From Aeromicrobium stalagmiti (GTDB taxonomy: Bacteria > Actinomycetota > Actinomycetes > Propionibacteriales > Nocardioidaceae): DNA of 64,000 nt. A model generated the notes under the pieces. The model was not told the origin of the DNA and did no database searches. It saw only the letters and a program-made list of their open reading frames with translations. Made by a program: the position numbers and the translations under genes. This document shows positions 37,801 through 45,364 of this stretch, in pieces. Every line of letters starts with the position of its first letter. The first letter of the stretch is position 1. Where the stretch lies: positions 1 through 64,000 of the forward strand of contig NZ_JABSTZ010000001.1 in NCBI RefSeq assembly GCF_013283745.1, written 5' to 3'.

Positions 37801-38366
37801 CCGCGCACGGCGAACTCGCCGCGCCGCTCGACCAGGTCGACACGGGAGTAGGCCGCGCCGGCGAGGTCGCGGACGACCTGCTCGAGCTCGACCTCGTCGC
37901 CCCGGTGCAGCTCGACCGGCACCAGGTCGGCCAGACCCTTGACCTGCGGCTGCAGCAACGAGCGGATCGGTGCGACGACGACCCGCACGGGACCCGTCGC
38001 GGTGTCGGAGTCGCTGTCGGACGCCTCGGTGGGATGCACCAGCCGGCGCAGCACCGCGAGCCGGCGGCCGACGGTGTCCGAGCGGGGTGACAGCCGCTCG
38101 TGCGGGAGCGTCTCCCAGGCCGGGTAGTAGGTGACGGCGTCGGCGCCGAGCAGCTCACCGAGCTGGGTCGTCAGGTCCTCGGCCTCGCGGGCGGTCGCGG
38201 TGACGGCGACGACCGTCGACTGCTGCGCGAGGGCGTAGGTGAGGAACGGACGCAGGGGCTCCGGAGCCTGGACCTCGAGCGAGTCGAGCCCGCCGGCGCG
38301 ATCGGCGAGGACTGCAGCGACGGTGGGCTCGGCCGCGACGAGAGCAGCCAGACGAGCCAGTGTCAT
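34842..38366 (-). CDS. mfd: Transcription-repair coupling factor
   Basis: This 1174-residue ATP-dependent translocase removes RNA polymerase stalled at DNA lesions and recruits UvrA. It has a degenerate UvrB-like N-terminal module (YYPAWETLPHERLSPRSDTVGRR), the RNA-polymerase-interacting domain (about 490-570, FVVHEQHGVGKYVEL), a RecG-like motor with Walker A GDVGYGKTE (about 655) and DEEQRFG (about 755), TRG motif and the C-terminal autoinhibitory domain (VKIELPIEAHLPHDYV onward). Full length for the family. It is 26 bp after pth and part of the L25-pth-mfd group. Confidence 0.96.
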   Translation of the reverse strand: MTLARLAALVAAEPTVAAVLADRAGGLDSLEVQAPEPLRPFLTYALAQQSTVVAVTATAREAEDLTTQLGELLGADAVTYYPAWETLPHERLSPRSDTVGRRLAVLRRLVHPTEASDSDSDTATGPVRVVVAPIRSLLQPQVKGLADLVPVELHRGDEVELEQVVRDLAGAAYSRVDLVERRGEFAVRGGIIDVFPPTEEHPLRIEFFGDEVDEIRRFAVADQRTLEEVTHVWAPPCRELLLTDEVRARAAQLAEEHPSLAEIFSKLANGVAVEGMESLTPVLTDQMESFVNLLPERSAILLMDPERIKARAADLVATSEEFLQASWAAAATGAESPIDLGSAAFRTLDDARLETLGLGHTWYAQSPFGLDLDEGSRAVEMEAAPAYRGDTTAALADVKAWADAGMRVVFVAPGHGQAQRTVEWLTDGGVAAAFDDEVTAPSAGVVQVSLGELEHGFVSAPLQLTVLTYDDLVGQRAADRSERKMPARRRKQVDPLELKTGDFVVHEQHGVGKYVELMQRVVQGAAREYLVVEYAPSKRGQPADRLFVPMDQLDQISRYVGGESPSLDRLGGADWTTRKNKARKAVRQIAGELIKLYAARQATKGHAFGPDTPWQRELEDAFAFVETPDQMVTIDEVKRDMERTVPMDRLVCGDVGYGKTEIAVRAAFKAIQDGKQVILLVPTTLLVQQHFATFAERFGQFPVTMKPLSRFQTEKESKETLAGLADGSIDMVIGTHRLLQPGVKIKDLGLVIVDEEQRFGVEHKEAMKMLRAAVDVLSMSATPIPRTLEMAITGIREMSTIATPPEERHPVLSFVGPYEDRQVIAAIRRELLREGQAFFIHNRVQSIDKAVAKIKELVPEARVAAAHGQMGEHQLEEVMVDFWEKRYDVLVCTTIVESGLDVSNANTMIIERSDTLGLSQLHQLRGRVGRSRERAYAYFLYPPEKPLTETAHDRLATIAQHSELGGGMAVAMKDLEIRGAGNLLGGEQSGHIADVGFDLYVRLVGEAVAEFRGDAEPEREVKIELPIEAHLPHDYVGSERLRLEMYKRLADVRALSDVDEIRGELVDRYGEPPEAVDVLLDVARLRVRVREAGLTEVTAAGPNVRFAPMTLPDSAQMRLQRVYPRSTYKVAAEVALVPRPKTAPVGGKPLVGRELLEWTRTVIDTLVPPPAPTP

Positions 38367-38392
38367 GCGGAGCCTCTCATCGACGATGTCAT

Positions 38393-38974
38393 CTAGCGGT
38401 TGAACGCACTCTGGGTCTGGTCGAGTCCCACCGTGATGAGGCTCTCGACGGCGTCGGCGGCCTCCTCGACGTACGTCGGGAGGTCCTTGCGCTCGGTCGA
38501 CGAGTACGGCTTGAGCACGAAGTCGTGCACGTCCTGACGCCCCGGTGGACGGCCGATGCCGACGCGCACTCGGTAGTAGTCGCCGGTGTCGAGCGACTGG
38601 CGGATCGACTTCAGCCCGTTGTGGCCGTTGTCGCCGCCGCCGTGCTTGATCCGCAGCATGCCGAAGTCGATGTCGAGCTCGTCGTGGATCGCGATGACGT
38701 GATCGGGCTCGACGCCGTAAAACTTCGCGAGCGTCGAGACCGGTCCACCGCTCTCGTTCATGTACGACCGAGCGCGGCCCAGGACGACCCGCTCACCGGC
38801 GAGCCGTCCCTCGACGACGTCAGCACGACCGCTCTTGTGCTTCTTCCAGCCCAGCGCCTTGGGCGTCCCGCCCATGCGAAGCGCGAGGGCGTCGGCCACC
38901 ATGTAGCCGATGTTGTGGCGCGTGGAGGCGTACGCCGGGCCCGGATTGCCGAGCCCGACGACGAGCCAGGTCAC
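38393..38974 (-). CDS. pth: Peptidyl-tRNA hydrolase
   Basis: This 193-residue enzyme frees tRNA from prematurely released peptidyl-tRNA. Catalytic residues are visible: N10 in [18 protein letters not shown]20, Asp in HDELDIDFG and Asn in [10 protein letters not shown]. Length is normal. It overlaps the L25 stop codon by 4 bp, the conserved rplY/ctc-pth pairing of bacteria. Confidence 0.96.
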   Translation of the reverse strand: MTWLVVGLGNPGPAYASTRHNIGYMVADALALRMGGTPKALGWKKHKSGRADVVEGRLAGERVVLGRARSYMNESGGPVSTLAKFYGVEPDHVIAIHDELDIDFGMLRIKHGGGDNGHNGLKSIRQSLDTGDYYRVRVGIGRPPGRQDVHDFVLKPYSSTERKDLPTYVEEAADAVESLITVGLDQTQSAFNR

Positions 38975-39630
38975 TCTGACTCGGCAGCAGCCTCAGCCTC
39001 GGCCGGAGCGTCGTCGCTCTCCGACTCGGGAGCGTCGTGCTCGATGCCGGCCTCGGCCTCGGCCTCGGCGAGCTCGGCCTCGAGCTGAGCCTCGGTCGGG
39101 GCGCCAGTGACGTTGACGATCAGGAGGTCCTCGTCGACCGCGAGCGACGAGCCCTGGGGCAGCTCGATGTCCTTGGCGAGGATCTGGTCGCCCGCGTCGA
39201 GTCCCTCGACCGAGACCTCGAAGGCCTCGGGGATGTGGGTCGCCTCGGCCTCGATCGCGACGGACGCGTTCTCCAGGATGACCAGGTTGCCGCTGATCGC
39301 GTCGCCGACGGTGCTGATGCGGACGTCGACGGTGACCTTCTCGCCCTTGCGGACGATGAGCAGGTCGGCGTGCTCGATGAAGCCCTTGAGCGGGTCGCGC
39401 TGGACCTGCTTGGGGATCGCGAGGTGCTGGTCCGACCCGAGGTCGATCGTCAGCAGCGCGTTGGAGTTCTTGAGCGCCAGCATGAGCTGGTGGCCCGGAA
39501 GGGTCACGTGGACCGGGTCGGAGCCGTGTCCGTAGAGGACGGCCGGAACCTTGTCCTCACGACGGATGCGGCGGGCGGCGCCCTTGCCGAACTCGGTGCG
39601 TGCTTCGGCGGCGATCTTGATCTCGGCCAC
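38971..39630 (-). CDS. rplY: 50S ribosomal protein L25/general stress protein Ctc
   Basis: This 219-residue long-form (TL5/Ctc) protein binds 5S rRNA. It has an N-terminal L25 domain (1-90: [26 protein letters not shown]), a C-terminal beta domain (about 95-190), and an acidic Glu/Ala-rich tail. The start is GTG 39630 with AGGAG 8 nt upstream. It is co-translated with pth. Confidence 0.95.
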   Translation of the reverse strand: MAEIKIAAEARTEFGKGAARRIRREDKVPAVLYGHGSDPVHVTLPGHQLMLALKNSNALLTIDLGSDQHLAIPKQVQRDPLKGFIEHADLLIVRKGEKVTVDVRISTVGDAISGNLVILENASVAIEAEATHIPEAFEVSVEGLDAGDQILAKDIELPQGSSLAVDEDLLIVNVTGAPTEAQLEAELAEAEAEAGIEHDAPESESDDAPAEAEAAAESE

Positions 39631-39933
39631 GGGAAATTCTCCTGATGGGATACGTCATGGGGTGAAACGAAGGTCAGTGGTGGCTCGGGAGGCGCTCGAC
39701 ACAGCACTCCTGTGGAGCGCCCTGTCGATCACGGTCCGGAAGGACCCTCGCCGAGGCAACTGAGCAAGTCTATCGCAGCGGGCTGCCGCTGCCCTAATCA
39801 GCGTTTCCACCCGCCGTGAGCCCCGCGCTCCCTATACTGACACTGACTGGGAGGTTCGAGTCATCGCTTGGGAGGGCGGTGACTCTTCGGCGACGACGTG
39901 CGTGGGCCCCTCGGCTAGGGAGAGGGAGAGCTC
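39631..39933. promoter_or_regulatory. Divergent promoter region and structured leader of the GH16 gene
   Basis: This is the 303-bp gap between rplY and the glycosidase gene. On the right side TATACT (39833-39838) is a plausible -10, giving a leader of about 90 nt. A 10-bp stem with one G-U pair (39858-39867 with 39876-39885, loop of 8 nt) lies in that leader, and GAGAGGGAGAG just before the ATG is the ribosome site. I see no match to a known riboswitch. The left half must carry the rplY promoter, but I cannot place it. Confidence 0.5.
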
Positions 39934-42030
39934 ATGAATGCCACCACAGCGTGGCGTGGTCTTGCGACGGCCCGACGCGCCGTCACCACCGCCATCGCCA
40001 TGTCCGTGCTCGTCACCGTCTGGGGGGCTTCGGCTGCATCCGCAGCGAGCGAGCCGGCCGCGCTGATGGAGTACTCGACCACGTACACCACCGAGGAGAC
40101 CGTGACGGTCACGGAGACCGCCACGATCAACGGGTTCACCGGCACCGGCAAGGCCACGGCGACTGCGTCGGCCACCGCGACTGGGACGGCCCAGGCCGCC
40201 ACCTACTGGGAGGTCTACTACTGGGCCGTCCAGGACGCCTACACCAAGGCGTCCGCCGAGGCGAAGGCCAAGGCCGACGCCATCGCCCGCCCCATCGCCA
40301 AGGAACGCGCGGAAGCCGATGCTCGCGCCAAGGCCGCCGCAGCGACCCAGCTGCTCGAGTACACCGCGTCCTACACGAGCACCGAGACCGTGACGGTCAC
40401 GGAGACCGCCACGATCGGCGGATTCACCGGCACCGGCAAGGCCACCGCCACCGCCTCGGCCACCGCCAGCGCAACCGCCAAGGCCGCCACCTACTGGGAG
40501 GCCTACTACTGGGCCGTCCAGAACGCGTACACCAAGGCCAAGGCCGACGCCATCGCCAAGGCCGACGCCGTCGCCCGCCCCATCGCCAAGGAACGCGCCG
40601 AGGCCGACGCCCGCGCCAAGGCCGCGCTCATCGAGTACACGGCCAGCTACACCACCTCCGAGACCGTCACGGTCACCGAGACCGCCACGATCGACGGATT
40701 CACCGGCACCGGCAAGGCCACCGCCACCGCCTCGGCCACCGCCAGCGCAACCGCCAAGGCCGCCACCTACTGGGAGGCCTACTACTGGGCCGTCCAGAAC
40801 GCCTACACCAAGGCCACCGCCGACGCGAAGGCCAAGGCCGACGCCATCGCCCGCCCCATCGCCAAGGAACGCGCCGAGGCCGACGCCCGCGCCCAGGCCG
40901 CGGCCGTGCCGGTCGTCATCAAGACGTCCGTCACCGTCACACAGGACGAGAGCGTCACCGTCACCGAGGAGGCGACGATCGACGGGTTCACCGGCTACGG
41001 CACCGCGACCGCGACCGCGAGCTCCACCAAGACCGCAGAGGGCAGCGGCGCGACGTACTGGGAGGCCTACTACTGGGCGTTCCAGAACGCGTTCGCCCTC
41101 GCGAGCGAGGACGCCAAGTCGACGGCGGACGCCGAGGCGCGGGCGACCGCGCTGGAGCGCGCCAGGGCCGACGCCCAGGCGCAGGCCGATGCGGCCGCGC
41201 AGGTGCCCGACCCCGACCCGACCGACCCGACCGACCCGCCCGCCGGCCCGTCGTGCGGACCCGAGGTCCTCAAGGCCGACGGCTCGCCGTGGACCTGCAC
41301 CTTCGTCGACTCCTTCAGCGGGACGTCCCTCGACCGCGACAAGTGGGTACCGGTCGAGACCGCGACCACCAGGTTCGGCGGCGGCGACTGCTTCATGGAC
41401 GCTGCGGAGAACGTGTACGTCCAGGACGGCTCACTGCGCCTCGCCACCAAGTGGCGCAGCGTGCCGATCACGTGCGACCACCCCACCCGTCAGGTCACGT
41501 CCAACTACACCTCCGGCTCGGTGACCACCAACGGCAAGTTCTCGCAGGCCTACGGTCGGGTCGAGATCCGCGCCGCGATGCCCCAGACCGACGGCCCCGG
41601 CATGCACTCGGCCCTGTGGATGGTGCCGGACGAGCCGACCTTCTACGGCGGGTGGCCGCTGTCAGGCGAGATCGACATCTCCGAGTTCTTCTCGGCCAAC
41701 GCCGACCGGCTCATCCCGACGCTGCACTACGACTCGCTGATCCCCTTCCCCGAGCGGACGAACAACTACTGCATGGTCTACAAGCCGACCGACTTCCACA
41801 CCTACCTGCTGGAGTGGACGACGACGAAGCTGAAGATCTCGATCGACGGCACCACGTGCCTCGACCACACGATCAGCCCACTGGCCCCGTTGCTCGGCAG
41901 CGCGCCGTTCAACCGCAAGTTCAACATCAACCTGACCCAGGGGCTGGGCGTCGAGGGGAACACGTTGCCTGCCGGCAAGCAGGTCGACGAGACGACCCTC
42001 AAGATCGACTACGTCCGCGTCTGGTCCTGA
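39934..42030 (+). CDS. Secreted GH16 glycosidase with four N-terminal Thr/Ala-rich repeats
   Basis: This 698-residue exported protein has a signal peptide (1-38, ASAASA). Four repeats follow at about 44-137, 140-230, 232-323 and 327-421. Each has a Thr-rich beta-like half (ETVTVTETATIxGFTGTGKA), an Ala/Thr stretch, an aromatic core TYWEAYYWAVQNAYTKA and an Ala/Lys/Glu helix (KADAIARPIAKERAEADARA). A DPDPTDPTDPP linker (about 425-437) leads to a GH16 domain (about 455-698) with catalytic GEIDISEF: E579, D581, E584. GH16 enzymes cut beta-glucans or galactans. The repeats are unfamiliar to me and may bind cell wall or polymer. No anchor is seen. It stands alone with its own leader. Confidence 0.88.
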   Translation: MNATTAWRGLATARRAVTTAIAMSVLVTVWGASAASAASEPAALMEYSTTYTTEETVTVTETATINGFTGTGKATATASATATGTAQAATYWEVYYWAVQDAYTKASAEAKAKADAIARPIAKERAEADARAKAAAATQLLEYTASYTSTETVTVTETATIGGFTGTGKATATASATASATAKAATYWEAYYWAVQNAYTKAKADAIAKADAVARPIAKERAEADARAKAALIEYTASYTTSETVTVTETATIDGFTGTGKATATASATASATAKAATYWEAYYWAVQNAYTKATADAKAKADAIARPIAKERAEADARAQAAAVPVVIKTSVTVTQDESVTVTEEATIDGFTGYGTATATASSTKTAEGSGATYWEAYYWAFQNAFALASEDAKSTADAEARATALERARADAQAQADAAAQVPDPDPTDPTDPPAGPSCGPEVLKADGSPWTCTFVDSFSGTSLDRDKWVPVETATTRFGGGDCFMDAAENVYVQDGSLRLATKWRSVPITCDHPTRQVTSNYTSGSVTTNGKFSQAYGRVEIRAAMPQTDGPGMHSALWMVPDEPTFYGGWPLSGEIDISEFFSANADRLIPTLHYDSLIPFPERTNNYCMVYKPTDFHTYLLEWTTTKLKISIDGTTCLDHTISPLAPLLGSAPFNRKFNINLTQGLGVEGNTLPAGKQVDETTLKIDYVRVWS
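40063..41199 (+). repeat. Four in-frame ~280-bp coding repeats of the GH16 gene
   Basis: Units begin near 40063, 40351, 40627 and 40912. Units 2 and 3 share 108 identical bases (40419-40526 and 40695-40802), including third codon positions, which points to recent duplication or gene conversion. Unit 4 is the most diverged. Confidence 0.85.
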
Positions 42031-42031
42031 G

Positions 42032-42748
42032 TCAGGGCTCGACGGGGCGGTCCGGAGCACCTGGTGCTCCGGACCGCCCCGTCGCACGCCAGACGAACCA
42101 GGCGGTTGCCGCGAACACCGCGAGGAGCACGACGGTCACGACGACGGCGTCGGCCCCGCGCTCGAGATCTGTCGTGCCGGTCACCACGCTCACGAGCACC
42201 GGCCCACCCACGAACGCGGCCAACGCCGCAGCCACCGCGGTGACCACGACCCGTCGCGGCTGTGACATCGGCGAAGCCTGCGGCGCCGTGCTGCCCCAGG
42301 CCGGGAGGGCACCCGGCGCGGCGCGGGTCGCCCCGGCCACGTCGAGCGCGACGACGCTCGGCAAGAGCCACCACGTGGCCGCCGCACCGATCAGGGCCAG
42401 GAGGACGAACGCCACCGGCGCCTGGACCGCCAGCAGCGGCGACGTCGTGAACAGCGACAGCGCGCCCGCCGTGGCACCACCCGCGCCGGCTCCGTAGGCT
42501 CGTCGCCGCTCGGCCGTGCCGGTCGAGGTCGCGGCGACGCCCCGCCCGACTGCCAGCCCGGCGATGCCCACGACCAGTCCGACGACCAGCCCGATGATCG
42601 CGGCGATGGCGTAGAAGATCGGCAGGTCCTCGCGGTCGGCGAAGTCGGGGATGTCATCGGTCCCGAACAGCACCAGCGCGAGCAGCAGGCCGACGAGCAG
42701 CCCGACGGCCGACCCCACGGCTCCGCCCCAGAGCACGACCTTGCCCAT
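42032..42748 (-). CDS. Multi-helix membrane protein, unknown
   Basis: I do not recognise this 238-residue protein. It shows about six membrane helices (near 5-28, 45-72, 85-105, 108-130, 165-188, 200-222), Gly/Ala-rich and typical of small actinobacterial integral membrane proteins. No catalytic motif is visible. The C-terminus GRSGAPGAPDRPVEP is encoded by a 43-bp perfect hairpin. It starts 27 bp after the prs stop codon, so it may be read with the glmU-prs operon. It is tail to tail with the GH16 gene, one base apart. Confidence 0.7.
   Translation of the reverse strand: MGKVVLWGGAVGSAVGLLVGLLLALVLFGTDDIPDFADREDLPIFYAIAAIIGLVVGLVVGIAGLAVGRGVAATSTGTAERRRAYGAGAGGATAGALSLFTTSPLLAVQAPVAFVLLALIGAAATWWLLPSVVALDVAGATRAAPGALPAWGSTAPQASPMSQPRRVVVTAVAAALAAFVGGPVLVSVVTGTTDLERGADAVVVTVVLLAVFAATAWFVWRATGRSGAPGAPDRPVEP
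42041..42083. terminator. Perfect 21-bp hairpin inside the 3' coding end of the membrane protein gene
   Basis: Arms 42041-42061 and 42063-42083 are perfectly complementary around a single T. It begins 10 bp after the GH16 stop and lies within the last codons of the convergent membrane protein gene. It can terminate GH16 transcription. Confidence 0.75.
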
Positions 42749-42775
42749 CGCTGCCCCCCGGCGCTCGCTACGGCC

Positions 42776-43753
42776 TCAGGACTTGAACAGGCTCGTGACC
42801 GAGCCTTCCTCGAACACCGCCGCCGTGGCCTGGGCCAGCAGCGGGGCGATCGAGAGGACCGTCAGCTTGTCGAAGCGCTTGTCGTCCTCGATCGGCAGCG
42901 TGTTGGTCACGATGACCTCGCACGCCGTCGAGTTCTTGAGCCGGTCGACGGCCGGCCCGGAGAAGACAGCGTGGGTCGCGGCGATCACGACGTCCTCGGC
43001 GCCGTCGGCCATGAGCGCCTCGGCCGCCTGGACGATCGTGCCGCCGGTGTCGATGAGGTCGTCGACCAGGATGCAGACGCGGCCGGTGACGTCACCGACG
43101 ACGCGGTTGGCCTTGGACTCGTTGGGACGGCGCGGGTCGCGGGTCTTGTGGATGAACGCCAGCGGCGCCCCACCCAGTGCAGCGGCCCACTGCTCGGCGA
43201 CCTTGATGCGGCCGGCGTCGGGCGAGACGACCGCGAGGTCCTTCTTGCCGTAGCGCTTCTTGACGTGGCGCGTGAGGATCGGCATCGCGAGCAGGTGGTC
43301 GACGGGCCCGTCGAAGAAGCCCTGGATCTGCGCGGTGTGCAGGTCGACCGTCATGAGGCGGTCGGCGCCCGCGGTGAGGAACAGGTCGGCCATCAGGCGG
43401 GCCGAGATGGGCTCGCGACCCAGGTGCTTCTTGTCCTGGCGGGCGTAGCCGTAGAACGGCAGGATCACGGTGATGCGCTTGGCCGAGGCGCGCTTGAGCG
43501 CGTCGATCATGATGAGCTGCTCCATGATCGCCTCGTTGATGGGCGCGGCGTGGCTCTGCAGCACGAACGCGTCGCAGCCGCGGACCGACTCGTCGAAGCG
43601 GACGTAGATCTCACCGTTGGCGAAGTCGTAGGCCGTGGTCGGGACGACCTCGATCTCGAGGAGGTCGCCGACCTCCTTGGCCAAGGTGGGGTGCGCCCGT
43701 CCCGAGAACAGCAACATGTTGCGGGTGGGGGTCCGCTTGGACAGGCTACTCAC
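42776..43753 (-). CDS. prs: Ribose-phosphate pyrophosphokinase
   Basis: This 325-residue enzyme makes PRPP from ribose 5-phosphate and ATP. Family motifs are LFSGRAHPTLAKEV, PFYGYARQDKKHLGREPISARL, the VDLHTAQIQGFF segment, SPDAGR and the PRPP loop VDDLIDTGGTI. The start is GTG 43753, with GGAGG 6 nt upstream inside the glmU end (8-bp overlap). It forms the conserved actinobacterial glmU-prs operon. Confidence 0.96.
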   Translation of the reverse strand: MSSLSKRTPTRNMLLFSGRAHPTLAKEVGDLLEIEVVPTTAYDFANGEIYVRFDESVRGCDAFVLQSHAAPINEAIMEQLIMIDALKRASAKRITVILPFYGYARQDKKHLGREPISARLMADLFLTAGADRLMTVDLHTAQIQGFFDGPVDHLLAMPILTRHVKKRYGKKDLAVVSPDAGRIKVAEQWAAALGGAPLAFIHKTRDPRRPNESKANRVVGDVTGRVCILVDDLIDTGGTIVQAAEALMADGAEDVVIAATHAVFSGPAVDRLKNSTACEVIVTNTLPIEDDKRFDKLTVLSIAPLLAQATAAVFEEGSVTSLFKS

Positions 43754-45209
43754 CGGTTGCCTCCTGGTGGGGTTCGGCCTCGGCCGCTTCTGACGATGCC
43801 GTGCTCGCGGCGCGGGCTGACGAGGTGCCGGGCCGTTTGGCCGCGGTCCACCCGTCCATGGTCCTCTGTGGCCCTGCGCTGACTGCCAGCGCCCCCGGCG
43901 GGACGTCCTCGCGGATCGTCGAGCCGGCTCCCGTGAACGCGCCGTCCCCGACGGTCACGGGGGCGACGAACGTGTTGTTGGAGCCGGTCCTGGCGTCGCG
44001 CCCGATCGTCGACCGGTTCTTGGTGACGCCGTCGTAGTTGGCGAAGATCGTGCCCGCGCCGACGTTGGCTCCCGCCCCGATGTCGGCGTCACCGACGTAC
44101 GACAGGTGGGGCACCTTGGCGCCCGCTCCGAGCGTCGAGTTCTTGACCTCGACGAACGTGCCGATCTTGCCGCCGGCCCCCAGGTCAGCCCCCGGACGTA
44201 GGTACGCGAACGGCCCGACCGACGCGTCGGCCCCGACGACCGCGTCGGAGCCGTGGGTGCGCTCGACCGTGGCCCGCTCACCGACCTCGACGTTGCGCAG
44301 CGTGGTGTCGGGGCCGATCGTCGCGCCGGCCCCGACGACGGTCGCACCCAGCAGCTGCGTGCCGGGCAGGATCGTGACGTCGGGAGCGAGCGTGACCGCC
44401 GAGTCGATCCACGTCGTGGCGGGATCGACGATCGTGACGCCCTCGGCCATCCAGTGGTCGGTCAGGCGACGGTTGAGCTCACGGCCCAGACGGGCCAGCT
44501 GCGCGCGGTCGTTGACGCCCTCGGTCTGCCAGACGTCCTCCAGCACGTGGGCGCCGACCGGGAGGCCCTCGGCGACCGCCTTGGCCACGATGTCGGTGAG
44601 GTAGAGCTCGCCCTGGGCGTTGGAGGCCTCGAGCGACTGTACGGCGCGCGACAGGAACGGGCCGTCGACGACGAGGATGCCGCTGTTGATCTCGGTCAGC
44701 GCCAGCTCGTCGGCCGACGCGTCGCGGTGCTCGCGGATCGCGGCGACTCCCCCGTCGGCGTCGCGCACGATGCGTCCGTAGCCCGTGGGGTCGTCGACGT
44801 CCGCGGTGAGGATCGTGACGCTGCGCCCGGCCGCCCGGTGGTCGACGAGCAGCTCGGAGAGCGTCTGGGCCGACAGGAGCGGGACATCGCCGTACGTGAC
44901 GACGACCGTGCCGCCCGGCTCGCTGCCCAGCGACTGCAGCGCCACGTGCACGGCGTGGCCGGTGCCGTTCTGCTGCTCCTGCACCGCGAGGACGATCGCA
45001 GGGTCGTAGGCCGCGACGGCCGCCGCGACCTGCTCACGGTCGTGCCCGACGACCGCGACCGTCGTGCGCACGCCCGCTCCGGAGACCGCGACGAGCGCGT
45101 GCTCGAGCATGCTCCGCCCCGCGATCTCGTGCAGGACCTTGGCACGGGAGGACTTCATCCGCGTGCCGGCACCTGCCGCCAGCACGATCGCTGTCACCTG
45201 GTCTGTCAC
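43746..45209 (-). CDS. glmU: Bifunctional UDP-N-acetylglucosamine pyrophosphorylase / glucosamine-1-phosphate N-acetyltransferase
   Basis: This 487-residue enzyme makes UDP-GlcNAc for peptidoglycan. The N-terminal uridylyltransferase has LAAGAGTRMKSSRAKVLHEI (about 9-28) and TYGDVPLL. The C-terminal left-handed beta-helix shows hexapeptide repeats and the acetyltransferase site FVEVKNSTLGAGAKVPHLSYVGDA (split by turns). The Pro/Ala/Glu-rich tail is typical of actinobacteria. GTG 45209 is chosen because AAGGAG lies 5 nt upstream. The frame is open further up. It overlaps prs and lies 45 bp after tRNA-Gln. Confidence 0.95.
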   Translation of the reverse strand: MTDQVTAIVLAAGAGTRMKSSRAKVLHEIAGRSMLEHALVAVSGAGVRTTVAVVGHDREQVAAAVAAYDPAIVLAVQEQQNGTGHAVHVALQSLGSEPGGTVVVTYGDVPLLSAQTLSELLVDHRAAGRSVTILTADVDDPTGYGRIVRDADGGVAAIREHRDASADELALTEINSGILVVDGPFLSRAVQSLEASNAQGELYLTDIVAKAVAEGLPVGAHVLEDVWQTEGVNDRAQLARLGRELNRRLTDHWMAEGVTIVDPATTWIDSAVTLAPDVTILPGTQLLGATVVGAGATIGPDTTLRNVEVGERATVERTHGSDAVVGADASVGPFAYLRPGADLGAGGKIGTFVEVKNSTLGAGAKVPHLSYVGDADIGAGANVGAGTIFANYDGVTKNRSTIGRDARTGSNNTFVAPVTVGDGAFTGAGSTIREDVPPGALAVSAGPQRTMDGWTAAKRPGTSSARAASTASSEAAEAEPHQEATGE

Positions 45210-45254
45210 CGGACTCCTTCGTCGCTCGGCACGGGCCGGCACCGGCTGTGGTGC

Positions 45255-45336
45255 TGGCTCCCCGGGTAGGAGTCGAACCTACGTCGCTTGTCCGCATTCA
45301 AAGTGCGGCGGGCCCTGCCGGCAGACCAACCGGGGA
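45255..45336 (-). tRNA. tRNA-Gln (anticodon UUG)
   Basis: Acceptor 45330-45336/45259-45265 (TCCCCGG/CCGGGGA), D stem GGTC/GGCC, anticodon stem CCGCA/TGCGG with loop CTTTGAA (anticodon TTG), and T stem GTAGG/CCTAC. Discriminator G73 and the U1-A72 pair are glutamine identity marks. CCA is encoded at 45255-45257. The variable loop is 9 nt, long for a class-I tRNA. It precedes glmU, the conserved actinobacterial order. Confidence 0.85.
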
Positions 45337-45364
45337 TTGCTGTGGCCCCCCGAGCGTACCGGAG

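Noticed and set aside
39833..39933. c-di-AMP (ydaO-type) riboswitch in the GH16 leader
   Set aside because: The leader is too short and the conserved blocks are not recognisable.
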